A DNA stretch of 64,000 nt from Sphingomonas aquatilis (GTDB lineage: Bacteria; Pseudomonadota; Alphaproteobacteria; Sphingomonadales; Sphingomonadaceae): NCBI RefSeq assembly GCF_014196115.1, contig NZ_JACIDB010000001.1, positions 1 through 64,000 of the forward strand. The letters are read 5' to 3'. The translations under genes were made by a program, and so were the position numbers. Of the stretch, positions 24,718 through 34,612 are shown one piece after another (position 1 is the stretch's first letter; the number at the start of each line of letters is the position of its first letter). The notes beneath the pieces are model-generated. The model had not been told where the DNA came from. It ran no database searches and worked only from the letters and a program-made list of their open reading frames with translations.

Positions 24718-25326
24718 ATGGCACAGCGATCGACACGATGGTTTTCGGCGATGACCGCGGCGGCGCTGGTAATGGCGCTTCCGACCCCCGCATTCGCGGC
24801 GGCGGCCAGCGATGCCCTGGCCCCGGAAGTCACGTCGCTCGCCCCCAATCGCTTCCTGTGGAACGACAGTGGCAGCAGCGAACCGGTCAGCATCGTCGTC
24901 TCGATTCCCGATCAGAAGGCCTATGTCTATCGCGGCACGATGCTGATCGGCGCGTCCACCGTCTCGACGGGCAAGGACGGCAAGGAGACGCCGGTCGGCG
25001 TCTTCCCGATCTTGCAGAAGTCGGAAAAGCATAAGAGCAACCTGTACGACAGCGCGCCGATGCCGTTCATGCAGCGCCTGACCTGGGACGGCGTCGCGAT
25101 CCACGCCGGCATGAACCCGGGCTTCCCCGCCTCGCACGGCTGCATCCGCGTGCCGACCGATTTCGCCAAGAAGCTGTTCGCGATCACCAGTCGCGGCACG
25201 CCGGTGCTGGTGACGGACGCGTCGGCCGCAGAGGGCTGGACGCTGCCCACCAACGCCGACGCCGCCGCGATGCAAAGCGAGACGGCGACCGCCAACGAGG
25301 CGTGGTTGCAAACCGCGTCGCGGTGA
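24718..25326 (+). CDS. L,D-transpeptidase (YkuD domain)
   Basis: A 202-aa exported L,D-transpeptidase. A signal peptide (TAAALVMALPTPAFAAA, about residues 13-29) precedes a YkuD domain that begins SIVVSIPDQKAYVYRGTMLIGASTVS. The catalytic motif HAGMNPGFPASHGCIRVP contains the nucleophilic cysteine and the conserved SHGC(I)R. Substrate would be the tetrapeptide stems of peptidoglycan in the periplasm. The 210-bp gap to the divergent YkuD_2 gene holds promoters for both. Confidence 0.92.
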   Translation: MAQRSTRWFSAMTAAALVMALPTPAFAAAASDALAPEVTSLAPNRFLWNDSGSSEPVSIVVSIPDQKAYVYRGTMLIGASTVSTGKDGKETPVGVFPILQKSEKHKSNLYDSAPMPFMQRLTWDGVAIHAGMNPGFPASHGCIRVPTDFAKKLFAITSRGTPVLVTDASAAEGWTLPTNADAAAMQSETATANEAWLQTASR

Positions 25327-25352
25327 GCAGGAGGGGGCAGCCACCCCTATCC

Positions 25353-25429
25353 GTCATTGCGAGCGCAGCGAAGCAATCCAGAGCCGGACCAGGACGCCCC
25401 GGATTGCGTCGCTGCGCTCGCAATAACGA
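25353..25429. repeat. Paired inverted repeat, GTCATTGCGAGCGCAGCG family
   Basis: Left half GTCATTGCGAGCGCAGCGAA then GCAATCCAG, right half GGATTGCGTCGCTGCGCTCG then CAATAACG. A different sequence family from the others in this window; single paired copy here. Confidence 0.88.
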
Positions 25430-25479
25430 ACGGCCACGCCCCTTGCCGCAGCCCCACACCTGACGCACAGCTGGAGCCC

Positions 25480-26355
25480 ATGACCGACCTCGTCACCATC
25501 CGCTCCGGCGCATTGACCGCCGTGATCAACCCCGTCGGCGCCGAGCTGACGCACCTGCGCGACGCCGACGGCCGCGAGTTGATGACCAACGCGGACCCGG
25601 CCTTCTGGACCGGCCACGCGCCGATCCTGTTTCCGGTGATCGGCATGACGTACGAAAAGGCGATCCGGCTCGATGGCACATCCTATCCGATGGCCAAGCA
25701 CGGCTTCGCCCGCCACAGCCTCTTCGACACGGTCGCGCAGTCCGACGCCAGCGTCACCTTCGCACTGACCGACAGTGCCGAGACGCGCGCCGCCTATCCC
25801 TTCGCCTTCCGGCTCGAAATCACGTTCACGCTCCGGGATGCGACGCTCCACGTCGAGGCACGCATCCACAACCCCGCGACCGAGCCCATGCCGGCAAGCT
25901 TCGGCTTCCACCCCGCCTTCGCCTGGCCGCTGCCATATGGGCAGGACCGCGCCGCCCATCGCATCGTCTTCGATGCCGACGAGCCCGACGCATTGCGCGT
26001 CATCGCCGCCGACGGCACGATCGCCGCGGGCACGCGCCCGTCGCCGCTCGACGGCCGCACGCTGACGTTGCGCGACGACCTGTTCACCGACGACGCGCTC
26101 GTGTGGGATCACGTCCGCTCCGACGCGGTGACCTATGGCGCTCCGCAAGGCCCGCAATTGCGCATCGCCTTCCCCGACACGCCGATGCTCGGCATCTGGA
26201 CCAAGCCCGGCGCCGCCTATGTCTGCGTCGAGCCCTGGCACGGCATCGCCGATCCCGAAGGCTTCACCGGCGACTTCCGCGACAAGCCCGGCGTGTTCGA
26301 CGTGCCGGCCGGCGGTGAGACGCGCATCGCGATGCAGGTGACGCTGCTCGCCTGA
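25480..26355 (+). CDS. Aldose 1-epimerase family protein
   Basis: A 291-aa protein of the galactose mutarotase-like fold (LacX/YeaD-like branch). Visible landmarks are VINPVGAELTHLRDADGREL, WTGHAPILFPVIG with the substrate-facing arginine replaced in part, HGFARHSLFD with the paired histidines, and SFGFHPAFAWPL with the conserved FHPAF. The C-terminus carries CVEPWHGIADPEG, containing the glutamate that acts as base in mutarotases. It would interconvert anomers of a hexose or hexose phosphate; the sugar is unknown. ATG at 25480 follows CTGGAG. Confidence 0.9.
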   Translation: MTDLVTIRSGALTAVINPVGAELTHLRDADGRELMTNADPAFWTGHAPILFPVIGMTYEKAIRLDGTSYPMAKHGFARHSLFDTVAQSDASVTFALTDSAETRAAYPFAFRLEITFTLRDATLHVEARIHNPATEPMPASFGFHPAFAWPLPYGQDRAAHRIVFDADEPDALRVIAADGTIAAGTRPSPLDGRTLTLRDDLFTDDALVWDHVRSDAVTYGAPQGPQLRIAFPDTPMLGIWTKPGAAYVCVEPWHGIADPEGFTGDFRDKPGVFDVPAGGETRIAMQVTLLA

Positions 26356-26425
26356 GGCGAGTGACGTCGCAGGTCATCGTCGCTCGCACTGACGGACGAC
26401 GACGGTGTCGGAACGTCCTGCGCCC

Positions 26426-28378
26426 TTACACCGTCACCTGTTCGCCCAGCTCGAGCACCTTGCCCGGCGGAATCTTCAGGAAGTCGGTCGGGTCGCTCGC
26501 GTTGCGCTGCATGAACATGAAGATGCGATCCTGCCACAGCGGCATGCCGACGTCCGCTTCGGGCTTCAGCGTATTGCGGCCGATGAAGAAGCTGGTCTTC
26601 ATCGCATCCAGGCTGCGCATCTCGGTCTTGCCGCCGACGCCCAGGTCGGCGGGCACGTTCGGCGATTCCATGAAGCCGTAATTGAGAACGACGATTTCGA
26701 AATTGTCGTCCAGCCGCTCGACGGTCGCGCGCATCTCCGGCTCCACGACCGGGCGGTCCGTCGTGCGGATGCTGACCACCAGGTTGCGCTCGTGCAGCAC
26801 CTTGTTGTGCTTGAGATTGTGGAGCAGCGCGCCCGGCGCGGATCGCGGATTGGCAGTGAGGAACACCGCGGTGCCCGGCACGCGTTCGGGCGGGCGCTTG
26901 GCGAGCGCGGCGGCTAGGTCGGCGAGCGGGATGCTCTGCCGCGCCTCGAACGCGCGCACGATGCCCTTGCCGCGCACCCAGGTGTAGATCAGCAGGCCGA
27001 TCGATGCGGCGATGACCAGCGGCACCCAGCCGCCCTCGATCACGCGCAGGATGTTCGCGCCGAAGAAGATGAGGTCCAGGCACAGGAACGGCAGCACCGC
27101 CGCCAAGGCCCACACCCGGTTCCAGTGCCACACGTGCCGCGCGACGAGGTAGCCGAGCAGCGTCGTCACCACCATCGTCCCCGTCACCGCGATGCCGTAT
27201 GCTGCCGCCATCGCCGAGGATGTCTTGAACTGGATGATCAGCACCAGCACGCCGATCATCAGCAGCCAGTTGATCGCGGGGACGTAGATCTGCCCGACGA
27301 ACGACGCCGACGTCTGCCGCAGCTTCATCCGCGGCAACAGCCCCAGCTGCACCGCCTGCTGCGTCAGCGAAAAGGCGCCGGTGATCACCGCCTGGCTCGC
27401 GATCACCGTGGCGAAGCCCGCCAGCACGATCAGCGGCCCGCGCATCGATTCGGGCGCCATCAGGAAGAACCAGTCCTGATTGGTGAACGGCTTGCCCGCA
27501 GCGGCGGCGGCCTCGAGGCGGGAAAGCGCAAAGGCGCCTTGCCCCAGATAGTTGAGCGTCAGCGCCGGGAACACGAGCAGCAGCCAGGCGATACGGATCG
27601 GCTTCTTGCCGAAATGCCCCATGTCCGCGGTCAGCGCCTCCGCGCCCGTCACCGTCAGGAACACCGCGCCCAGCACGAACAGCCCGACCGTGCCGTGGGT
27701 GCTCAGGAACTGGATGCCATAGGTTGGCAGCAGCACGCGAAAGATCGACAGCTCGTCGGCGATATGCCACGCGCCCAAGCCCCCGATCGTCAGGAACCAG
27801 ACGATGCACACCGGCCCGAACAGCGACGCGACCCGCGCCGTGCCCTTGGATTGCAGGAAGAACAGCGCGATCAGGATCACGATCGTCAGCGCGCGGATCG
27901 TGCCTTCGTCGAAGAATGTGGCGGCGCTGGGAATAGTGCGCAGCCCCTCCATCGCCGACAGCACCGACAGCGACGGCGTGATGATCGCATCGCCATAGAA
28001 CAGCGACGCGCCCGCCGCGCCCAGCACCAGCGCGATGCGGCTGCGCACGCCGATCGACTTGCGCGCCAGCGCCGCCAGCGCCAGCACGCCGCCTTCGCCG
28101 TGATTGTCGGCGCGCATCAGAAACAAGACGTATTTGACCGTGACGATCAGCGTCAGCGTCCACAGCGCGAGGCTGAGCACGCCGAGGATTTCGGACGGGT
28201 CGATCCCGTCGCCCGCCGATTGCTGTAGCGCCTCGCGAAAGGCGTAGAGCGGACTGGTGCCGATATCGCCGAACACGACGCCCAGCGCGCCGACGGTCAG
28301 GCCGATCAGCGCGGGATGGGCCGACGCGGAATGCGCGCCCGTGGATTCGGAAGCGGGTGCTTCGACGGCAGCCGACAT
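26426..28378 (-). CDS. kup: Low-affinity potassium transport protein Kup
   Basis: A 650-aa K+/H+ symporter of the KUP/HAK family. The N-terminal two thirds hold about twelve membrane spans, starting with LTVGALGVVFGDIGTSPLYAFRE, the family signature. Other conserved stretches are ADNHGEGGVLALAAL, YGDAIITPSLSVLSAMEGL and AVVLIVQ-like cores. The hydrophilic C-terminal domain (from about residue 460) includes PGTAVFLT and FGFME-like YGFMESPNVPADL. It imports potassium, with activity favoured at low pH. Single gene, convergent with the aldose epimerase and divergent from pdeM. Confidence 0.96.
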   Translation of the reverse strand: MSAAVEAPASESTGAHSASAHPALIGLTVGALGVVFGDIGTSPLYAFREALQQSAGDGIDPSEILGVLSLALWTLTLIVTVKYVLFLMRADNHGEGGVLALAALARKSIGVRSRIALVLGAAGASLFYGDAIITPSLSVLSAMEGLRTIPSAATFFDEGTIRALTIVILIALFFLQSKGTARVASLFGPVCIVWFLTIGGLGAWHIADELSIFRVLLPTYGIQFLSTHGTVGLFVLGAVFLTVTGAEALTADMGHFGKKPIRIAWLLLVFPALTLNYLGQGAFALSRLEAAAAAGKPFTNQDWFFLMAPESMRGPLIVLAGFATVIASQAVITGAFSLTQQAVQLGLLPRMKLRQTSASFVGQIYVPAINWLLMIGVLVLIIQFKTSSAMAAAYGIAVTGTMVVTTLLGYLVARHVWHWNRVWALAAVLPFLCLDLIFFGANILRVIEGGWVPLVIAASIGLLIYTWVRGKGIVRAFEARQSIPLADLAAALAKRPPERVPGTAVFLTANPRSAPGALLHNLKHNKVLHERNLVVSIRTTDRPVVEPEMRATVERLDDNFEIVVLNYGFMESPNVPADLGVGGKTEMRSLDAMKTSFFIGRNTLKPEADVGMPLWQDRIFMFMQRNASDPTDFLKIPPGKVLELGEQVTV

Positions 28379-28517
28379 GGCGCGCTTTTACCCCTGTTCA
28401 ATCCCCCGGCGCGGGAGGACGGCGCGCTTTACGCCGATTTGCCTGCCGCGCAAGAGGCTTTGGGTAAGGGCAGGGTAACGGCTTGATCGGGTGGGGGTTT
28501 GCAGGCATGGGCGGGCC

Positions 28518-29180
28518 ATGGTTCCCTTTTCGTTCGGCGGTCAGACCCTGTGCGCGTTGCCGGATGGCGCCTTGTGGTGGCCGGCACGTTCTGCGCTGCT
28601 GGTTGCGGACCTCCATTTCGAAAAGGCGAGCTGGTTCGCCGCGCGGGGCCAGATGCTGCCGCCCTATGATTCGCTCGCGACGCTGGCCGATCTCGCGCGG
28701 ATCGTGACGGCGACGGGGGCGAAGGAACTGTGGTGCCTCGGTGACAGCTTCCACGACAGCGACGGCTGCGACCGGCTCCCCGCCGAGGCGCAGTTACGCC
28801 TGCGCGCGCTGACCGAGGGGCTGCGCTGGACGTGGATCACCGGCAATCACGATTCCGGACTGAAGGATCGCTGCGGCGGCACGGTGCTGGACGAAGCGAC
28901 GGTCGACGGCCTGGTCCTGCGCCACGAAGCCGATCCGCACGACAGCCGCCCGGAACTGTCGGGCCATTTCCATCCCAAGCTGCGCCTCCACGTCCGCGGC
29001 AAGCAGGTCGCGCGCCGCTGCTTCGTCGCGACGCCGCGCAAGATCGTGCTCCCCGCCTTCGGCGCGCTGACCGGCGGCCTCGACGTCGATCACCCCGCGC
29101 TGGTCAAGGCCGTGGGGCAGGGCGCCGAAGCACTGGTGCCCGTCGAACAACGCCTCCTCCGCTTCCCCATCGCGGCCTGA
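28518..29180 (+). CDS. pdeM: Ligase-associated DNA damage response endonuclease PdeM
   Basis: A 220-aa calcineurin-like metallophosphoesterase. Metal-binding motifs occur in order: LVADLHFEK, LGDSFHD, TGNHDSG and SGHFHPK. This combination and length match PdeM, a member of the bacterial ligase-associated (LigD-independent) repair set that also includes a DEXH helicase and an MBL-fold exonuclease; both of those are encoded here at 47067-49475 and 49674-50672, about 20 kb away. I start at ATG 28518; a GTG at 28491 would add nine residues. A decayed fragment related to codons 122-144 lies at 29449-29515. Confidence 0.88.
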   Translation: MVPFSFGGQTLCALPDGALWWPARSALLVADLHFEKASWFAARGQMLPPYDSLATLADLARIVTATGAKELWCLGDSFHDSDGCDRLPAEAQLRLRALTEGLRWTWITGNHDSGLKDRCGGTVLDEATVDGLVLRHEADPHDSRPELSGHFHPKLRLHVRGKQVARRCFVATPRKIVLPAFGALTGGLDVDHPALVKAVGQGAEALVPVEQRLLRFPIAA

Positions 29181-29191
29181 CACCTACCCTC

Positions 29192-29294
29192 GTCATCCCG
29201 GCGAACGCCGGGATCCATGGACACGATGCAGCCAGCGTGGCGCACATCACCAGCCGCGCCGAAACCATGGATCCCGGCCTCCGCCGGGATGACG
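29192..29294. repeat. Paired inverted repeat, GTCATCCCGGCG family
   Basis: Left half GTCATCCCGGCGAACGCCGG then GATCCATGG, right half CCATGGATCCCGGCCTCCGC then CGGGATGACG. First of three paired repeats in the pdeM-msrA gap. Confidence 0.9.
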
Positions 29295-29325
29295 AGTGTA
29301 GGGCATCCCAAACCACCCACCCCCC

Positions 29326-29421
29326 GTCATTCCCGCGAAGGCGGGAATCCAGACTGGCGAACCGTGCGGCTCGATCACCGGCGTTCGGAGGGTATGGATT
29401 CCCGCCTCCGCGGGAATGACG
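29326..29421. repeat. Paired inverted repeat, GTCATTCCCGCG family
   Basis: Left half GTCATTCCCGCGAAGGCGGG then AATCCAGACTGGCGA, right half ATGGATTCCCGCCTCCGCGG then GAATGACG. Nearly the same internal spacer (ACCGTGCGGCTC) recurs in the copy at 29522. Confidence 0.9.
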
Positions 29422-29448
29422 AAGGGGTGAGGGGCAGGCGGGAATGTC

Positions 29449-29515
29449 CCGGCGCTGGACGAAGCGACGGTCGAAAGCACAATCCTGCGCAACGAAGCCG
29501 AGTCGCACCACCGCC
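29449..29515 (+). pseudogene. Decayed fragment similar to pdeM
   Basis: About 65 bp between two repeats closely match pdeM 28883-28950. Both share GCTGGACGAAGCGACGGTCGA, broken at its end, and CTGCGC-ACGAAGCCGA, with a short deletion towards the 3' end. Translated in the corresponding frame it reads LDEATVESTILRNEAESH against LDEATVDGLVLRHEADPH. It has no start or stop context and cannot encode a domain. It is either a partial tandem duplication or a remnant of a second pdeM-like gene. Confidence 0.7.
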
Positions 29516-29521
29516 CCTCCC

Positions 29522-29618
29522 GTCATTCCCGCGAAGGCGGGAATCCAGGCTGGCGAACCGTGCGGCTCTATCGCTGGGGTTCAGAGGTTATGGATTCCCG
29601 CCTACGCGGGAATGACGG
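29522..29618. repeat. Paired inverted repeat, GTCATTCCCGCG family
   Basis: Left half GTCATTCCCGCGAAGGCGGG then AATCCAGGCTGGCGA, right half ATGGATTCCCGCCTACGCGG then GAATGACGG. Its interior resembles that of 29326-29421, suggesting that the whole paired unit was duplicated. Confidence 0.9.
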
Positions 29619-29658
29619 GGAAGGGGAGGCACGAACGCCCCAACCAACAAACACGCCC

Positions 29659-30312
29659 TCACCGCGCCAGAGCCGGAAACCCCGCCTTGAACGCCGCGAC
29701 CTTGGGCTTGTCCCAGCGCACGATGTACGGATGCATCGGGTTCCGGTCGTAGAAGCGCTGGTGATAGTCCTCCGCCGGGAAGAACCCGCCCTGTTCGATC
29801 CGTGTCACGATCGGCTTGGGGAAGCTCTTCGCCGCCCCCAGCTGCGCGATATAGGCGCGCGCCACCGCGGCCTGCCGCGCGTCCTGGGGGAAGATGGCCG
29901 AGCGATAGCTCGGCCCCGTGTCCGGTCCCTGCCGGTTCAACTCGGTCGGATCGTGCGCGATGGAGAAATAGACGCGCAGCAGCGTCGCATAGCTGACGAC
30001 GCGCGGATCGTAGGTCACGCGAATCGCCTCGGCATGGCCGGTGCGCTCGGTCGAGACCTGATCGTAGGTGGCGGTCGCGCGGCTGCCGCCCGCGTAGCCG
30101 GCGGTGACGGTCTTGACGCCCTTCACCCGCTCGAACACCGCCTCCATGCCCCAGAAACAGCCGCCCGCGAACACCGCGGTCTGCGTGGCTGTGGTGGCGG
30201 GGACGTCGATCTTGGCGACCGGCAGCGGCACCGCGCGTTCGGCGGCGGCAAAGCCGGTGGAGGCGAACAGGGCGCCCGCCAGAGCGGCGCCGGGCAGCAG
30301 AACTTTCAGCAT
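29659..30312 (-). CDS. msrA: Peptide-methionine (S)-S-oxide reductase MsrA, exported
   Basis: A 217-aa MsrA with an N-terminal signal peptide (LLPGAALAGALFASTGFAAA), so it should repair oxidised methionines of periplasmic proteins. The catalytic motif GCFWG has its cysteine at C52, followed by EAVFERVKGV, GYAGG, YDQVSTERTGHAEAI and HDPTELNRQGPDTGPSYRSAIF, all diagnostic. Some of the C-terminal resolving cysteines of other MsrAs are absent, so electron transfer may rely on an external reductant. The ATG at 30312 gives a proper signal sequence. Confidence 0.95.
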   Translation of the reverse strand: MLKVLLPGAALAGALFASTGFAAAERAVPLPVAKIDVPATTATQTAVFAGGCFWGMEAVFERVKGVKTVTAGYAGGSRATATYDQVSTERTGHAEAIRVTYDPRVVSYATLLRVYFSIAHDPTELNRQGPDTGPSYRSAIFPQDARQAAVARAYIAQLGAAKSFPKPIVTRIEQGGFFPAEDYHQRFYDRNPMHPYIVRWDKPKVAAFKAGFPALAR

Positions 30313-30394
30313 GACACTGATATGGTGAGGAAACCGCGTCCGTCCAGAGCCAGTGGCCTGAGCGGTCCGGCGCATTCGTATCGCCCGGTGAGGC

Positions 30395-30541
30395 TTACTG
30401 CGCCTGGACGATCGGCGACGCGGCCGGGATCGGCTGCGCATGCTGCGCGCTCGCCGGCTGCAGCGTCACGACGCCGATCGCGCCGATCGCGAACCCGCCG
30501 AGGAACTTCCAGAAGAAGCGGCTGTTGAACATGTTGCGCAT
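30395..30541 (-). CDS. Micropeptide with one membrane helix, 48 aa
   Basis: A 48-codon gene preceded by AAAGGTG on the minus strand. The product starts MRNMFNSRFFWKF, a basic aromatic segment, then LGGFAIGAIGVVTLQPASA, a hydrophobic helix that could be a membrane anchor or signal peptide, and a tail AQHAQPIPAASPIVQAQ rich in Ala, Gln and Pro. It sits 82 bp upstream of msrA on the same strand. I do not recognise the family. Confidence 0.6.
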   Translation of the reverse strand: MRNMFNSRFFWKFLGGFAIGAIGVVTLQPASAQHAQPIPAASPIVQAQ

Positions 30542-30741
30542 AACGCACCTTTGTCTTGTCGTTCGTTGGGGCGACGACGTGCGTCGTCTTGCCCGGTTTC
30601 AGCGGCCCAGATGGTCGTCCGGACCGCCACTCTCAAGCGCGTTTATAGAAACGCTGGATTAACGCGGCGTGGCCGCTCCGTTCATCACCCGTCAGGATTT
30701 GCGGCCGATACGGATGGATGGGCCACACTTGCCCCCAATCC

Positions 30742-30831
30742 CGTTCGTGCTGAGCCTGTCGAAGCACGGGGTTCCACACGCGATGCCGGTGCGGGCGGCA
30801 ATCCGCCCTTCGACAAGCTCAGGGCGAACGG
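30742..30831. repeat. Paired inverted repeat, CTTCGACAAGCTCAGGGCGA family
   Basis: Left half CGTTCGTGCTGAGCCTGTCG then AAGCACGGGG, right half CCCTTCGACAAGCTCAGGGC then GAACGG, inverted to each other. A third sequence family, occurring once in the window, in the 309-bp gap upstream of the micropeptide gene. Confidence 0.88.
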
Positions 30832-30850
30832 TAGGAGGCGGCTTCCCGGC

Positions 30851-32086
<1,236 letters not shown>

Positions 32087-33865
32087 CTATAGACGCAAGG
32101 CCTCGCTTTTCGCAATCGCAACAACCGCCGGCATCAGCCCGCGCAGCGCGTTTCCGACGAAAAATTGCCCGCCGAGGTCCTCCGGCGACACATTCGCCTC
32201 CACCGCCCGCCCCGAATCGATCAATCCTGACCGCAGCACGCCGGGCAGCAGGCCGAGCGCCAGCGGCGGCGTGCGCAGCGTCTCACCGCTGCCGCCCACG
32301 AACAGTGACGTGAAGCTCCCTTCGGTCAGCAGCCCGTCGGGGCGCACGAACACGACCTCGTCCGTCCCCGCCGCCACCCGCGCCGCGTCGTAGAAGCCGC
32401 GATCGCTGGTCTTGTGCCGCAAGCGGAAATCGCTCGGGTCGACCGGCAGCGGCACTATCGCCACCCGCAGCGGCGCGGCGAAGGGCGCGGGCATCGCCGC
32501 CACCTCGATCGCAGTCGCCCCGCTCTGCGCCAGCAGCAGCCGCACCCGTGCGGGCCCCCGCAACCGAAAGGTCGCCGCCTGCAGATCGTTGCGCGTGCCA
32601 TGCCGGTCGAAGCGGAAGCCCAGCGCCCTGGCGCTCGCGGTCAGCCGGGCGAGATGCGCCTCCAGCAGCGGCAACCCCTCGTCGGGATCGAACGCCATCG
32701 TTTCGATCAGGTCGAGCGGCGCCTGCCCGCGCGTCACGAACGCGCCCTTGGCGAGGCACTCCGCATATTCCTCGTCCACCCGGCTGTCGGCGACCACGCC
32801 CGATCCCAGCCCCAGCGTCGCCACCTCGGCCCCCGCCGGCACCGCCAGCGTACGGATCGCTACATTGAACGCCGCATCGCCCTGCGGATCGATCCGCCCG
32901 ATCGCGCCGGTATAGATGCCGCGCGCCTCCGGCTCGACCGCGGCGATCACCTCCATGCTGCGCTGCTTGGGCGCGCCGGTGATCGACCCGCACGGGAACA
33001 GCGCCGTCAGCACGTCCACCGCATCCGCCCCCTCGGCCAACGTCGCGGTGACGGTCGACGTCATCTGATGCACCGTCGGATAGCGCTCCACCCGGAACAG
33101 CTCAGGCACCGCGACGCTGCCCGCCTGCGCCACGCGCGACAGGTCGTTGCGCATCAGATCGACGATCATCAGGTTCTCGGCGCGCTGCTTGGGATCGCCG
33201 GCGAGCGCATCCGCCAGCGCCGCATCCTCGGCCGGGGTATCCCCCCGCACCGCCGTCCCCTTCATCGGCCGGCAGGTAAGCGCATCGCCCTCCAGCGTGA
33301 AGAACAATTCGGGCGACAGCGACAGCAGGTGGCGCTCGCCGGTCGCCACCAGCGCTCCATGGCCCGCCGCCGCCTCGCGCCGCAGCCGGGCGTACAACGC
33401 CGCCGGATCGCCCGCGATCGCCACGTCGGTGCGGATCGTCAGGTTCGCCTGATAGATATCGCCCGCCCGGATCAATGCCGTCACCGCGGCAAAGGCGGCA
33501 TCATAGGCCTCGCGGGTCTCGCGCGGCCGCGGCGCACTCGCCCAGGCGCCAGCCGGATCGGGCAACAGTTCCGCGACGGCCGCCGCGCCCAGCGTACGAT
33601 ATTCCTTGAACAGCCCGAACCACAGCAACGGCCCGTCGCCCTCGCGCACCGGCACCGCACGCGCCGCCAGCGCCGCCCCCGCTTCATAGGTCAGATAGCC
33701 CGCCGCATGCAGCCCCCGCCGCCGCGCGCCACGCAGCCGTGCCAGCGCCGGCAGCACCTCCGCCTGCGTCGCCGCGGCGACGATCTCGACCGGATCGGTA
33801 TAGAGCCGCGCACCTGCCCCCCCGTCCCGGGCATCATCCAGCAGTACGAAGGGCGCAGATATCAT
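32087..33865 (-). CDS. pabB: Aminodeoxychorismate synthase I / lyase fusion (PabB-PabC)
   Basis: A 592-aa fusion. Residues up to about 380 form the chorismate-binding enzyme: GDIYQANLTIRTDV, LSLSPELFF, CRPMKGTAVRG, RAENLMIVDLMRNDLSRVA, and FPCGSITGAPKQRSMEVIA match PabB, including the lysine (PIKGT equivalent, here PMKGT) that covalently engages chorismate. The C-terminal part (ETMAFDPDEGLPLLEAHLARL and TSLFVG) is a class IV PLP enzyme resembling aminodeoxychorismate lyase, PabC. Together they convert chorismate, with ammonia from a separate PabA, to p-aminobenzoate for folate synthesis. PabA is not in the window. Confidence 0.93.
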   Translation of the reverse strand: MISAPFVLLDDARDGGAGARLYTDPVEIVAAATQAEVLPALARLRGARRRGLHAAGYLTYEAGAALAARAVPVREGDGPLLWFGLFKEYRTLGAAAVAELLPDPAGAWASAPRPRETREAYDAAFAAVTALIRAGDIYQANLTIRTDVAIAGDPAALYARLRREAAAGHGALVATGERHLLSLSPELFFTLEGDALTCRPMKGTAVRGDTPAEDAALADALAGDPKQRAENLMIVDLMRNDLSRVAQAGSVAVPELFRVERYPTVHQMTSTVTATLAEGADAVDVLTALFPCGSITGAPKQRSMEVIAAVEPEARGIYTGAIGRIDPQGDAAFNVAIRTLAVPAGAEVATLGLGSGVVADSRVDEEYAECLAKGAFVTRGQAPLDLIETMAFDPDEGLPLLEAHLARLTASARALGFRFDRHGTRNDLQAATFRLRGPARVRLLLAQSGATAIEVAAMPAPFAAPLRVAIVPLPVDPSDFRLRHKTSDRGFYDAARVAAGTDEVVFVRPDGLLTEGSFTSLFVGGSGETLRTPPLALGLLPGVLRSGLIDSGRAVEANVSPEDLGGQFFVGNALRGLMPAVVAIAKSEALRL

Positions 33866-33945
33866 CGCGGTCCAAATGCACAGGCGATGCCGCCGGGTGC
33901 AAGCGACGATTGCCGCCCCAGCCCCACGCGCCTATCTCTTTGGGC

Positions 33946-34608
33946 ATGACCGATACGCCCCCCCTTCGCGCCGCGATCATTCAGGTGACGCCCTTCCAGC
34001 AGAATTGCACGCTGATCTGGTGTACCCAGACGATGAAGGCGGCGATCGTCGATCCGGGTGGCGACCTGCCCCGCATCAAGGCCGCGGTCGCGCAGGCGGG
34101 CGTCACGGTCGAAAAGATCCTGCTCACCCACGGCCATATCGACCACGCCGGCGAGGCCAAGCCGCTCGCCGACGAGTTGAACGTGCCGATCGAAGGCCCG
34201 CACGAGGCCGACCGCTTCTGGCTCGCCCGCCTCGACGATGACGGCAAGAATTACGGCATGGCCGGCGTCACCTTCGAACCCGACCGCTGGCTGGTCGAAG
34301 GCGACACGGTCAGCGTCGGCAACTTGCAGCTGGACGTCTACGAAACCCCCGGCCACACCCAGGGCCATGTGATCTTCCACCACGCGCCCTCGAAATTCGC
34401 GCAAGTGGGCGACGTCTTGTTCCAGGGTTCGGTCGGCCGCAGCGACATGCCCGGCGGCAACCACAAGCAGCTGATCGAAACGATCGTCACCAAGCTCTGG
34501 CCCCTGGGCGACGACACCACCTTCATTCCCGGCCACGGCAACCCGAGTACGTTCGCCCACGAACGGGCGAACAACATGTTCGTCAGCGACCGGGCACTGG
34601 CGGCGTAG
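33946..34608 (+). CDS. MBL-fold metallo-hydrolase (YcbL/GloB-like)
   Basis: A 220-aa metallo-beta-lactamase-fold hydrolase. The metal motif THGHIDHAGE is intact, and further ligands lie in ETPGHTQGHVIFH, GDVLFQGSVGRSD and FIPGHGNPST. VTPFQQNCTLIWC at the N-terminus and the overall length match YcbL, a type II glyoxalase-like thioesterase without the long C-terminal domain of classical GloB. It probably hydrolyses S-D-lactoylglutathione or a related thioester; this is inference. The ATG at 33946 lies 80 bp from the divergent pabB start. Confidence 0.9.
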   Translation: MTDTPPLRAAIIQVTPFQQNCTLIWCTQTMKAAIVDPGGDLPRIKAAVAQAGVTVEKILLTHGHIDHAGEAKPLADELNVPIEGPHEADRFWLARLDDDGKNYGMAGVTFEPDRWLVEGDTVSVGNLQLDVYETPGHTQGHVIFHHAPSKFAQVGDVLFQGSVGRSDMPGGNHKQLIETIVTKLWPLGDDTTFIPGHGNPSTFAHERANNMFVSDRALAA

Positions 34609-34612
34609 GCGT

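Noticed and set aside
28379..28517. A possible K+-responsive riboswitch upstream of kup
   Set aside because: I saw no convincing kimA/ydaO-type structure in this 139-bp divergent gap.
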